Source: Mesodorylaimus sp. YZB2_4
Lineage: Eukaryota; Nematoda; Enoplea; Dorylaimida; Dorylaimidae
DNA: 64,000 nt
Reading direction: 5' to 3'
NCBI GenBank assembly: GCA_030248295.1
Contig: JASANH010000897.1
Span: 62,001-126,000 of the forward strand
The position numbers were made by a program, and so were the translations under genes. Of the stretch, positions 33,891 through 43,898 are shown one piece after another. Within the stretch, counting starts at the first letter, position 1. Each line of letters starts with the position of its first letter. Below the pieces are notes generated by a model that had not been told where the DNA came from, did not search any database, and saw nothing but the letters and a program-made list of their open reading frames with translations.

Positions 33891-35412
33891 TTTTTCGTTT
33901 TTTTTACAAACCAGTTTCGGGAAAAACACCGCGCGCCCATTCATTGATCGACCGAGAAAATTAGTTGACAACCATAAACCTTTTTCGAGGGTTTTAAGGG
34001 GCTAAAAGGACACCAAGAAGTAAAAAATGCTTTCTTTTTTCCTAGCAAAAATTTGATTCTTTCCCTGATTATTTTCCTTTTTTGCAGCACTATCAAGCCA
34101 ATTTTAACAGGTTCACGCTCACAGCATGATTACCCTTGGAAAAGGCAAGTGATTCGAAAATTTGAAACCTCAAAATCCAGCCTCTCAGTTATCCCTGATT
34201 TTCGTAGGTGCTCCAGACACATCTTTGATGGAAAGAGAAAATAACAAATAGAAAGAGAAAATACGCGCACATAGGTAAAATGCGGATAAAATGTGGAAAG
34301 CGCGGAACGGACGCCCGGAAAATTGCATTCGGATCGAGCCGAAATTCTGGATGACTACTATAGCTAATCGCGTTATTCCACTGATTTTCATTTGGCACAT
34401 AGCTAGATTACATCGAGTGTTGTTGGCAAGCAGTGTCGGAATCTACAGTATAATTAGGCTAGGTGGTAACTAACTCATGTAAATAAACTTTCTACCATGA
34501 TCAATATGCAGTGATTAATGGAAGTTTAGTGTTTTAGGTTCAATGGGGAAAAAAAGACGGATCCGTTTGTAACGGGGCACAAAATTTTGAGTGAAGACGA
34601 TAAAACTGTGTCCTAAACGGATCCAAAACGGCCACTGTTGACATAAAGGTCATCGCCAATCTCATCGTCGGTTTTTCTTTGCAGTAAGGGATAAGATACA
34701 GCATCACTTATCGTTAGATGTACGGGAACGCATGTCTGTGTTCAAACAGTTCGAATTCTGTGTAACCTAGTTTAGAATTAGGTAACACAGATCTTCAGAT
34801 CCCTCTGATCGCTGAAACTTCAGAAATTTCTTAAGTTTCGGTGGTCAGAGAGTGAAGACTAGTTAACAAAAATGGCCCCTATGTTTTTGCATAATTACCC
34901 ACTATTCATACTTATTTAGTTTACAGTGAAATCGATAACGATGCATTGGTCTATGGTCATGCGGCACATGATTGGAATTTGAAAAATGGACGAAACGGTT
35001 GTCGGCTCAGGCGTCTCAAAAAGTTAGATCTCAAAACAAAGGAAGAATCTTGATTTGATCTCAGCTTTTGACATTTGTGTCTGTTGGTGTCGGTGCTATT
35101 TTAGTGAACAAGGTAGATGCGACTGGGTTGATGTGCGGTAGGGAAATGAGGCATTACTAGCAGACAAACTAAAAAGCGATTCCATCGTCAGACTAAGCGT
35201 AAGATCTTCATACCTCTGCACTTTGTTAGAGTTATACCTGATAACTCTGTCCGCCTGGGCCAACAGGAAGAAAGGCGCTGGGATTTTGTCAAGCATATTT
35301 TGCCTTGATTTCTCAACCTGTTCACCCAAGTTTGATATACATTTATCGTCAATTTTTTTGGGTTTTTTATTTGATTTTTTCAAATTGAATGAAACATTTT
35401 TGCGATGTCCAG
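33891..35412. other. Intergenic stretch
   Basis: AT-rich, with short frames only. A hydrophobic frame starting MTTIANRVIPLIFIWH at 34351 has no supported splice site. Confidence 0.3.
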
Positions 35413-35667
35413 AAAGGACAACGGAAACATTTTTAATGCCGCAAGTACAGGGCACATACCAGTTGAACTCCAATAAAAGCTTGATCCGAAGTTTTTGGAT
35501 TGCGCAAACCATCGTAAAACAAGTGACAACAACTTTCTTTGATCAGAATGCAAACAAAATGCTCTCGTCGGTGGCAAACGGCGCCAATCAATCGATAGGA
35601 TATCTCGCAAACAGTCAAAGTGTCGGGCAAATCAATCACATTATCCACGGTATCTTGAACATGGATG
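35413..35667 (+). CDS. Candidate internal exon, unknown protein
   Basis: Bounded by GTCCAG on the left and GATG|GTAAAA on the right (phase 1 to phase 1). It encodes 84 whole codons with a regular, coding-like composition: Thr-rich at first, then SFWIAQTIVKQVTTTFFDQN and ANGANQSIGYLANSQSVGQ. I recognise no domain and no adjoining exon. It converges with another coding-like frame on the other strand at 35790-36095. Confidence 0.3.
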
Positions 35668-35789
35668 GTAAAAAACGGCGGATTGCGGACTAACTTCTAG
35701 GCAGAACAGGTTCTGATTCCGCAGCATTCCGCAGCTGATTCCGCACCACCTTCTCCAATGGCTGTGAAGAATCGCTGGCAAAACGTGTA

Positions 35790-36095
35790 AAGGAAAAGGT
35801 GGCTTTTATGTTCAGTCGACCCCAAATCGCATAAAGAGTTCGAACAAACGCTGCTGTACGAAAACACGTCATCGAATCGACTAATCCAAAATTGGTGCAC
35901 GTCGTCATATAAATCCAGAGTCTGCGCTCCTTTGCTGATGCCGATTTCTTTCACCCATTCATACTTCGCTTCGCTAAACAAACCCTGTTGCATCAAGCGA
36001 AGACACTTACCAATAGCACGATAGCGGCCTTTAGATCGAAGCAGCTGATCGTACGCAGACAAACCCGACTTGACATTCGCGTAGTGCAGAATTGC
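35790..36095 (-). CDS. Candidate coding segment, unknown protein
   Basis: A long minus-strand frame with protein-like composition: ILHYANVKSGLSAYDQLLRS, KGRYRAIGKCLRLMQQGLFS, then EAKYEWVKEIGISKGAQTLD and DDVHQFWISRFDDVF. It lacks a clear start, and acceptor sites are not obvious. It could be an exon or a piece of a transposon protein. No family recognised. Confidence 0.3.
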
Positions 36096-36305
36096 CAAAA
36101 AATTATTAATTGTGCAGGTTAAAAAACATTATAAGTTTGAACTGACTGGTGCCACTCTTGCTTTTCTTAACTCGCACAGCGTGGAGCCTCTCGCAGGCAT
36201 TTTCCTGCCATCACCAGTTGTCTTTCAAAATCCACCATCTTTTTTCTTCAGGCGATAATACTTACGTCGCTTGGTGATATTCGCTGGCTTCTGATCATCA
36301 GGAGC

Positions 36306-36354
36306 TGCTGATTTTCCAACCCACGGCTTCGGACCGTGGGTTGGAAAATCAGCA
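36306..36354. repeat. Perfect 21-bp hairpin, 7-base loop
   Basis: The arm TGCTGATTTTCCAACCCACG+G (36306-36326) is exactly complementary to 36334-36354 over the loop CTTCGGA. Confidence 0.95.
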
Positions 36355-36841
36355 AAAAAAATTCGGACCCTTGCAATTGTCTCCTCCAGATGCATTGATA
36401 ATGCATACAGCATATGCATATTGTAGCATCTGCACACCAAGGAGCATCTCTGGTGAAATTATCATTTTTTAGGTTTGCTTTTCTTTTTCAAGTATAAGCC
36501 CAAGTTTTTTGTGAAAAAATCCAAGTGTTCACTACTGGCGGGATCTCACGAATGATGGGACCTAGGAGAACTTTGAAAAGAAAATTCGATAGCTCATCAC
36601 CTTGGGATCATTGTGATATTTCTTGGATCATTCCAGGACCAAGGGTCGGGGAGACATGGGCCATATCGCCGAAGCAACAAGTTTTTATGTGTATTTCCAT
36701 ATGGATGGGGGTTGAAAATATATTCTTGACTTTTGCTTGACCATACACTTAAGGGTACTACTTACTTCTGTTGGTCTTAATTTAAAAAAACGCGTCATGG
36801 ACTCGTGTGTGACGCAGTATGTAGATTCTGTCTTCTTCTAG

Positions 36842-37046
36842 AGGTGCGGGTTTAAAAGTTCGTGGTGCTCAGCCCCATAATTTTATTGCGACAATGGGGA
36901 AAATGTTTAATTCTGAGATAGACGCTACTGATGATGAGGTTGAAGAAACTGGAGGTACTAATCTTGTTTCTGACTATGCTTATGAGCCATTAGATTTTAT
37001 CGAAGAAATGTTGCAGCTAGCAAGGCGGCGTTCAGTAAAAGCTTGA
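36842..37046 (+). CDS. Candidate terminal exon, unknown protein
   Basis: A strong acceptor TCTTCTTCTAG precedes a 68-codon frame in phase 2 that ends TGA at 37044-37046. The product is hydrophilic and acidic in the middle (GKMFNSEIDATDDEVEETGG), then YEPLDFIEEMLQLARRRSVK. The composition looks genuinely coding. A frame starting ATGATGGGACCTAGG at 36552, with a basic stretch RRTLKRKF, could be an upstream exon, but I found no clean donor. Function unknown. Confidence 0.35.
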
Positions 37047-38164
37047 TGCTCCCTTTGTCTGACCTCGATGTGATTCCATCTCGTTGCTACCGCAAGCGTT
37101 TTTTTGTGAGGGAATTATTGACGGCTTTTGGATAAGTGATGAAGGTTTTGTGAAGGTTTTTAGGGTCACGTGCGACGGGATTCACTTTGAGCGTCTGGCA
37201 ACCCTGACACCCGGCTCGACCTATGTGCGTCCATCTTCAGCATCGAATCTTCCTCTTTCTCTACTGCTTCGATTTTCATGGCGCTTGGTTGGTGATTTTC
37301 ACGCTTCACGCTTAGTGTTTGTGCTGATGTCTCGTAATTGATACACAGCTACGAAAAAGCCGACGCCGAGCTATTTAACGATCTTCCAGTTTCGGATCAG
37401 CGTATCGTTCGGAAAGCTGTCAACCTTCGATGTGTGCTCGCCCATGTCTGCCGCCCAGCAGTCGAGCGAAATGAACACACACGCAATGAAGGCACCCTAG
37501 AAGTCGACTGTGGTAGATGCTTTCAGTGTAAAGTAGCCTTTTATTGGCCGTCTCGGCAACTCGCAACTGGTCATCCATGTCGCGTCTTGAAAGCAGGGTC
37601 GAAATGCGCTTGGACTGACCAGGAGGCAACTTCACTTCTGACTGATAAGCCAGTACCATCGAGAGGAAGCCAACAGAGCAAAGAAGTGAGCTGCGGCTGT
37701 TTTGCCATTGCAGGCGAAAAGTTCTAGTTCGCGTTTGGGTGCTAGCTGACAACTTTTAGTGGTGAATGGCGGAATACCCAAACCTAACGAGTCGAACGAG
37801 CTGTGCTTAGAGCGAAATCAGGAATCAGTCGATGTGGCATTCTCTTGTGCGATTGCACAGGACTGCGGGATAGATTATGCAAAGTAGTGGCATTCTTGGG
37901 GTAGCTGACTTTTTGGAAGGCCTAGCGATGCGTTTCTCTCCAGTTTCGCGTCTACTGTAAACTGCGCAACATTTGCCACATACAGATACAAGGTTCCGAA
38001 ATGATTGCGTAAAATTGCTCGCCATAAACCACAGATTTGACACATGACAAGCTTTCTGAACACTGTACCTTGGCTAAATCTAAATTACAAAAATACTGGT
38101 CCTGGCACTGTAAAGCGCGAGCTCTCCCCCCAGGAAAGGTGTGAGAATGCAAAGTGCGCCATTT
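37047..38164. other. Intergenic stretch, overlapping frames on both strands
   Basis: Frames of 129 codons (+, ending 37727) and 110 codons (-, 37420-37752) overlap. Neither has a start context, splice site or motif that I would trust. Confidence 0.3.
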
Positions 38165-38330
38165 GTCATGTCATATTTTATCCATAGCCAAGCACTATGC
38201 AGCGCACTCGAGGGCTAAGGAACACATAATTGACAATCATTTTGTACCGAGGCGGGAGTCGAACCCTCCCCTGTAAGTGCGCCCCAGTGTGAGAGGCAGA
38301 CGCCTTAACCCCATTTTCAGGCCTCTTTGC
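38165..38330 (-). repeat. SINE family S1, best full-length copy
   Basis: The minus strand reads GGGGTTAAGGCGTCTGCCTC, then GGAGGGTTCGACTCCCGCC (a good B-box in a paired T-arm), then a body with ATGATTGTCAATTATGTGTT and CCTTAGCCCTCGAGTGCGC, and a (TGACA)n-type tail. It is the same family as the SINE fused to U6. Confidence 0.7.
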
Positions 38331-38925
38331 AGCTTCAGGGTGAGAGGCAGACCATTTTTCAGGTCTCTCTGCAGCTTTAGGTCCCATCTTAGCTCTAGCT
38401 GCGTACAGTCGGTTCGTCTTTTTTCGATCACCTTGGCGCTGGGGCTGCTGTACAAGACAATCCGAACGACGACTAACGGCGTCAAGCTCGACTCGAATAC
38501 GGCAAACATTGTCCTGCACAAGGCAACTAAAGATCGACCGGACGATCCCGTCTTCGAATGGTGAACGCATCGACAATTTCGGTCGAAAGCAGTGGAATCA
38601 AGAACACCGCTCATCACCTTGGTACCAGCATTTGCTATCTGGGTTTGGTCAGAAGCTGCTTTAAGCTTGGCCAGAAGCGGCTAACTGGTTTGACAGACTT
38701 GACATGGGAAATGGCAGGCCTTACTTGAGGGCGATAGGCTTGATTTAGGGTGCTGCAGGTTCAACTTGGATGTGACGACAGAATCAGCTCAGGAGCAATA
38801 GGACCAACTTAGAGCCTAACCCGCTCGAATACTTTTCCTTTTTTGGGGGTAGTGGATGCGCTCGCCGGACAATTCAAAGGCCCATTTCCCGATAGTAAAG
38901 ATTTGAGACTTTGCACGAAAGACGC

Positions 38926-39180
38926 GTGCCGAAGAATTAAGACTAAGAAATGATGCCGAATTGTCATGATACTGAACGCTGTGATACGAATACAACCTCG
39001 GGTGGGAGTCAACCATTTAACAAAAGCAGGAGACTCCCCCGAAGCCAGGTGTCCAAAGCCACCCAACCCACTACTAACTGCCAAACTGCCATCCTCCGTC
39101 GGAATAGAACCTCGGCCTCGCAGTCAGGGTTACGGGCCAGCAAGGCGGATCGACGGCTTAACCGGCTGAGCCATCGCCTT
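38926..39180 (-). repeat. tRNA-like SINE plus a short dispersed repeat
   Basis: At 39095-39180 the minus strand reads GATGGCTCAGCCGGTTAAGC (A-box-like) and GAGGTTCTATTCC (B-box-like). At 38926-38995 the block GTGCCGAAGAATTAAGACTA is shared with 13126-13190. Confidence 0.5.
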
Positions 39181-39189
39181 TCAACTTTA

Positions 39190-41469
39190 CTCTTTTGGAT
39201 TAGATGCCATTTCAGTCGGGAATAAAAGTCCTGATGAACCCGAAATTGAATAGTCGAGAATGAACGACTGAGGAGACGAAAAGACAAAAAGTTTTAAAGG
39301 TCATCAAAAGTTTTTCGCGCGCACTAATGGAAAAAAAAGTTGTTTTTTGTCATCAAAGGTTTAAGAAATTCGCTGCGGTCGACCATTGGCCCCCTACCCC
39401 TCCTTCGACCGCACCTGACCACTTTTTGCTTACCACCTTCTACGACAACTCATATGTAGATACTAATCTTGAAGGGTTTTATTGAAAATAATTAGCGCGA
39501 ATTTGAGAGGTACATAGTTGAATACGTAGTCTGTTTCAATTGTTGGATTAGTGTTCCCCTGTGTTGTGCGTATCACAATATATCTTCATTATATTTAATG
39601 CAGATTAATAATAAGTTGCAGAGAAACATTAGGTAACTTTGAATCCTTTAAAAAGTATATTTTAATATCACGACACAAAAATACAGTATATCATATAAGA
39701 ATAACGATTTTTCTTCCAATATACTCGGTGTTCTAAAGCCGCTCTCAGGATAATGCACGCATAATCTAAAACCTGTTTGGAGAAGTAACAGAAAGAAGGG
39801 CTAGTCATCAGCCGGGCTCACTAGTATGTTCGAATTATTAGTAAACTAATCAGGTGCGTTATCGTCATGCTTCTTTTACCTGGCCGATATCCTTCATACA
39901 TATATCATCTAAATCATAAGTAATGTTTTTTATTTTTTTAGCCGAAGCCTGTTTTTGTCTTGAGCCTTTGATTAGGTTTTTGATCTACTTGTCAAAACAC
40001 TCAAGATTCAAATCAATTGGTTTTTATTCGCAGTATAACCGCCAGAAGCAACAATTCCGAAAGAATTCTTGTTAAGTCTTTGGTCTCTGATTCAAGCTTT
40101 ACCTCGCCTTATTCATTTCTCGTCTCTAGGAAGTTCACAATGAGGACCCAACATCAAACGGCACAGAAAACCAACGCACGAAGGTGCAGCCCTTCATCAA
40201 TGTTCACCTGCTGCAGCTTTAGCAGCACTGAAAGAATGGTGTCACCTGCGATCTCGATGTCTGGCATGGTCTCGATAACGACATCGAGGGTAAGCCGCAT
40301 CTCGGTTATTTGTTACGTGGTGACCTTATCTATAGCGACGGCGGACCTTGCTCTGGCCAGGAGGGAGCAGATGACGCATCCGACCTTCGCTTGCTGCCCG
40401 TGCCCCTATAATTGTGATGAGCTGATAAATTTGACATTCTCAAGTCATCTTTCATTTTTCAATTTTCAATTATTTTGTTGACTATGATATGACAGCAGTG
40501 AGCAGATGAATTTCACGATCCATTTGACTTGCGCTAATGCTTTTGCTTTTAAGGTGGAAGAAAGCTATCTAACCTACAGTATCTCGTCTTACGGGTCGCG
40601 AGACATACTCTAATAAGGCCTTCGGCACTGACTCATTTGATCAACTGCAGTATTTCCCCGATTCTCGAATATAAATTGAGTTGCGCATTTATCGATTTTG
40701 TTCAGTTTTGTAAGAGTTTTTAATTCGACTGATGCCGAAACTGCAAAATTTAATCTGTAAGTGCTTATAAAGTGTGCATAATCACGACCAGGAATAAGGA
40801 CTGCGTATCTGATGAGCTATCGTATTCCCTGGGGCCATGAAGAGAAACTTTGCATAATAGGAATGGCGATAATGGGCTTGCTGCAATCAAAACACCACGT
40901 ACATAAAGGCTAAACGAAAAATTTCTTCTTTCTGTCAGCACTGCACTTGTATGAGCACAGTAAAAAAGGACTAGAAGGGATTAGACTGCAGTGAAATTTT
41001 CTACTCACACTGTGTGAGTGCGTTTAAAAATTCAGTTCGACTGATGCGTGACAAATTGTTTTTTCCATTGATCCATTCCCGATCCCGACTCCAATCTTGT
41101 TACAAAAAATCTCTCTTCAGCGCTCCCTAATCGTAGTTGCAAGCGAGCAGTTCCTGGATACTGCGCCCATGTGAGAAATCTCAAGGATCTCAGTCTCTTC
41201 TAGAATGGCCTCCAAGGCATGGCAATGTGGGACGGTCCCTAAAGAGGGAGGTCTCAATCACTGCATGTGGTTTTTAGTAATAGCCTTACATGTACAGTGT
41301 ATCGATGCATAACACTGGTTTGGCACTGTCAATGCTTTCTCCCAATTGTCGCCTACTGACTCCAAAATACGTCCCTAGTCTACCAGCTTGACTCGTCCAG
41401 GGATCGATCACTACCGCTGGAATTCAGTTGGTAGAAGCCTCGTAGTGCACACCAGGCAGTGAATGCCTT
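39190..41469. other. Intergenic stretch ahead of the second allatostatin-C-type exon
   Basis: A 154-codon frame (40017-40481) is Ser/Thr-rich, without signal peptide, splice sites or motifs; I do not call it. I searched here for a signal-peptide exon ending in phase 2 for the 41.6-kb gene and found none I trust. Confidence 0.3.
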
Positions 41470-41489
41470 AATCAGGATTGTTGGGGTGC

Positions 41490-41812
41490 ATGCGTTTTCA
41501 CATTGCCACGCTTTTTGTGACAGCTGGACAAAGTTTCTCACAAGTTTGCTGGGTGTACTGTACTGAGACCCCGCACTGCTGGAGATTACCGCTTCAAAAA
41601 ACTCACACGAAAGTTCAATTTCATTTTAGACAGCTTGGAAAGGGGAACAGACAAGTATTGATCCCACGCGAATATTTCTCCAGTAACGGGAGCGGCGAGT
41701 TACAATCGAAAACAGAGATGATGATCATGTTGAAGCAATTTATGAAAGAGCCCAAAGCGAGAGGCTTCATCAACTGTTATTTTTCACCAGTGCAATGCGT
41801 GAATATTTGAAA
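41490..41812 (+). CDS. Allatostatin-C-type neuropeptide precursor, gene 2
   Basis: The certain part is an exon from 41630 (acceptor ATTTTAG, phase 2, as in gene 1) to the stop ending at 41812. Its product ends KAR-GFINCYFSPVQC-VNI, with the same 12-residue GFINCYFSPVQC core as the gene at 18.9 kb and a similar spacer (EYFSS versus DYFAI). The matching intron phase argues for duplication of an intron-containing gene. The frame is also open back to ATG at 41490 (MRFHIATLFVTAGQ), so an unspliced start with a weak signal peptide is possible; I list that start provisionally. A 19-bp direct repeat flanks the exon (41470-41488, 41828-41846). Role as for gene 1: an inhibitory cyclic neuropeptide. Confidence 0.7.
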
Positions 41813-41846
41813 GCGGTCAGATATGATAATCAAGATTGTTGGGGTG

Positions 41847-42953
41847 GCGACATGCAATGTACATACGCGACATCTGTGTACAGTATGTATGTAAAGCGAG
41901 TACATTGCAAGTAAACTTAGACGTACTAGAGAAAAAAATACTCTATGTGACGTAAGTAAACCCACTAATGTGAGAGCTTTTCCGCAATTTAATTGAGTGT
42001 GGATGATTTGGGATCCTATTGAAACAGGGATGATGTCACCCTTGCAATTGAGGGGAGCAGGCAGGTGAGACTACACAGTTTAGTAAACTTTATGCGAATA
42101 CATTTCTGCAAATTGGACTATCAGGTTGGGCCCACAAGGCCTTGTTCTAGTGTTGATTGCTGGCTGGCAGGCAAGAGAGGCTCTCGACAAATACAAGGAA
42201 AGGCGCCCCGATAAAACTATATTTGACGCATAAGTTATCAGGGGGAAACAAAAACAGAAAATGCGGTGTCTCTTATCGCTTACGCATTCATTAAAGTTTT
42301 TGCGAAGAATTCACAATTACGATTGCGATATCTTCCCTAGCTCCTTCTATTTCAACTTTTAGTACGTGCACAGGAAATAGACAATCCCAAGGTGTCATAT
42401 GGGCGTGGTGTCGCCTTGTCACGATCGCTGCATTCTTGCAATTAATCGCTCTGATAGGGGAGGCCAGTATTTCGTGACACCCGTTCATAAACCTTGTCTC
42501 CGACCCATTCGTCTCCTATCGTAGTCACCAATCGATCAACCCAATTTTCAAAATCGCCCCGCCAAGCCTTAGTTTTTCCTCGCTCATCTTTGTACCGAAC
42601 CAGTGTTATCCAGTTTTGTGCCAAGAAACAGGATTGGAGCACAAATTTATTTATTCGCGCCAGAAATAAGTTTGCATCACTGCATTCATTCGTGGCCCAT
42701 TAGTCAACATGGGTGTTTGATAAATTCGTTCCGAGAACCGTTCTTTGCGCGGCTAGTGTAAAGTTGTTGACGACAACTAATCAATCCACCCAATGGGATG
42801 TTAGCAACCTACGCAGGCCTGGCTGCTGGCGTGGCCTAACATTGACTTTACGATTGAGTTGTGTCGGCAAATTGGCAGAGTGCAAAGTCGGAGCTCTCCG
42901 TTGTGTGCGTTTGCGTTCACGTTTGGTTGGATTGGAATTGAGTGAAAGAGAGA
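41847..42953. other. Intergenic stretch before the tandem secreted-protein cluster
   Basis: Contains only short frames. Some promoter of the first cluster gene must lie in the last few hundred bases, but I see no TATA box. Confidence 0.3.
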
Positions 42954-43898
42954 ATGTACGCGACGCTCGGACTGCTGACGTACTGGCTATTTGTCGATAT
43001 AGCATGTATGGACGGCATTGGTAAGTTATGATCCTGGAGATCCAGGGTCTTGATTCCGGTGTGTCGATCAAATTCGCGCAAGATTCTGTAGGAGATTTCA
43101 GTAATTATCAACAATAATTCGTACTTTATTGTAGCTAGTGCCTTGCCACTAAATCAAGAGTTTATGCGCTCACTGATCCTCAAACGCTTGAAGCGGGCAA
43201 ATCCAACTGGCAATGTCTACGATCCTCCTCTTCCCGTGTTTCCATCCAGAGAGAACGCACCATTCTGGATTCCACCACCGTACCCATTCCCGACCACGGT
43301 GGCACCACCTCCTGTTAATCGCCGCAAACTTCCTTCCTATGACCCCAATAACCCGTACTTGGACGCCATGACGGACGGATACTGGCCTAATTTCGGTCTT
43401 GGATTTATCAATCAAATGCCAACTCAAATAGGTGGCGGAATAAACTGGCCGACTGGCAATGCATTGATGCCGTCCGATCATTTCAACGGCACTATTGGAC
43501 TGGCGCGGCCTCAGCAATTGAGAGTGGGCATGCAGGGCGGACCATTCTTCCCCTATCAGAGTCCTCAGTACATCAAAACGGCCAAGGACATCAACGATGC
43601 CAACATGCTGGCACAAATAGCTCAGACTCAAGCTGATTCGCGGCAACTGGCATCCCTAAACACTGCGCAAGGAACACCAACGGGCTTCATTCCAGTGCAG
43701 CAGCAGATGTTTGTTCAGCAGCAACCTCAGCAGTCATTTGCGCCTCAACAACAGCAGTTGGCTCCATCGCAGGCTCAATTGCAGCCGTCATTCGCGCCTC
43801 AGCAACAGCAGCAATTTTTTTCACGCTCACAACAAGTGCAAGCCTTGCCTAATCATAGGCGGATGTCATTTTCTTCTCTTCCAAACCCTCTGTCTTAG
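42954..43898 (+). CDS. Tandem secreted proprotein family, member 1
   Basis: Exon 1 (42954-43020) encodes MYATLGLLTYWLFVDIACMD, a signal peptide, ending ATTG|GTAAGT. Exon 2 (43135-43898, acceptor TTGTAG) joins in phase 1. The 276-residue product has LKRLKR ending at residue 43, a furin/PC-type site, before ANPTGNVYDPP. The core contains PPYPFPTTVAPPPV, DPNNPYLDAMTDGYWPNFG, NWPTGNALMPSDHFNGTIG and LRVGMQGGPFFPYQ, then a helical KDINDANMLAQIAQ. The tail is Gln-rich (QQQ, QPQQS) and Ser-rich at the end. There are no Cys in the mature part. This composition suggests an extracellular structural or matrix protein, or a precursor cut into peptides; the function is not known to me. Member 3 is its closest relative. 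Confidence 0.85.

Noticed and set aside
37338-37752. Overlapping 129- and 110-codon frames on opposite strands
   Set aside because: Neither shows initiation context, splice sites or recognisable motifs; one must be a shadow, and probably both are.
40017-40481. 154-codon Ser/Thr-rich frame as an allatostatin-C exon or separate gene
   Set aside because: No signal peptide, no phase-2 donor, no motif, and composition like the surrounding non-coding DNA.
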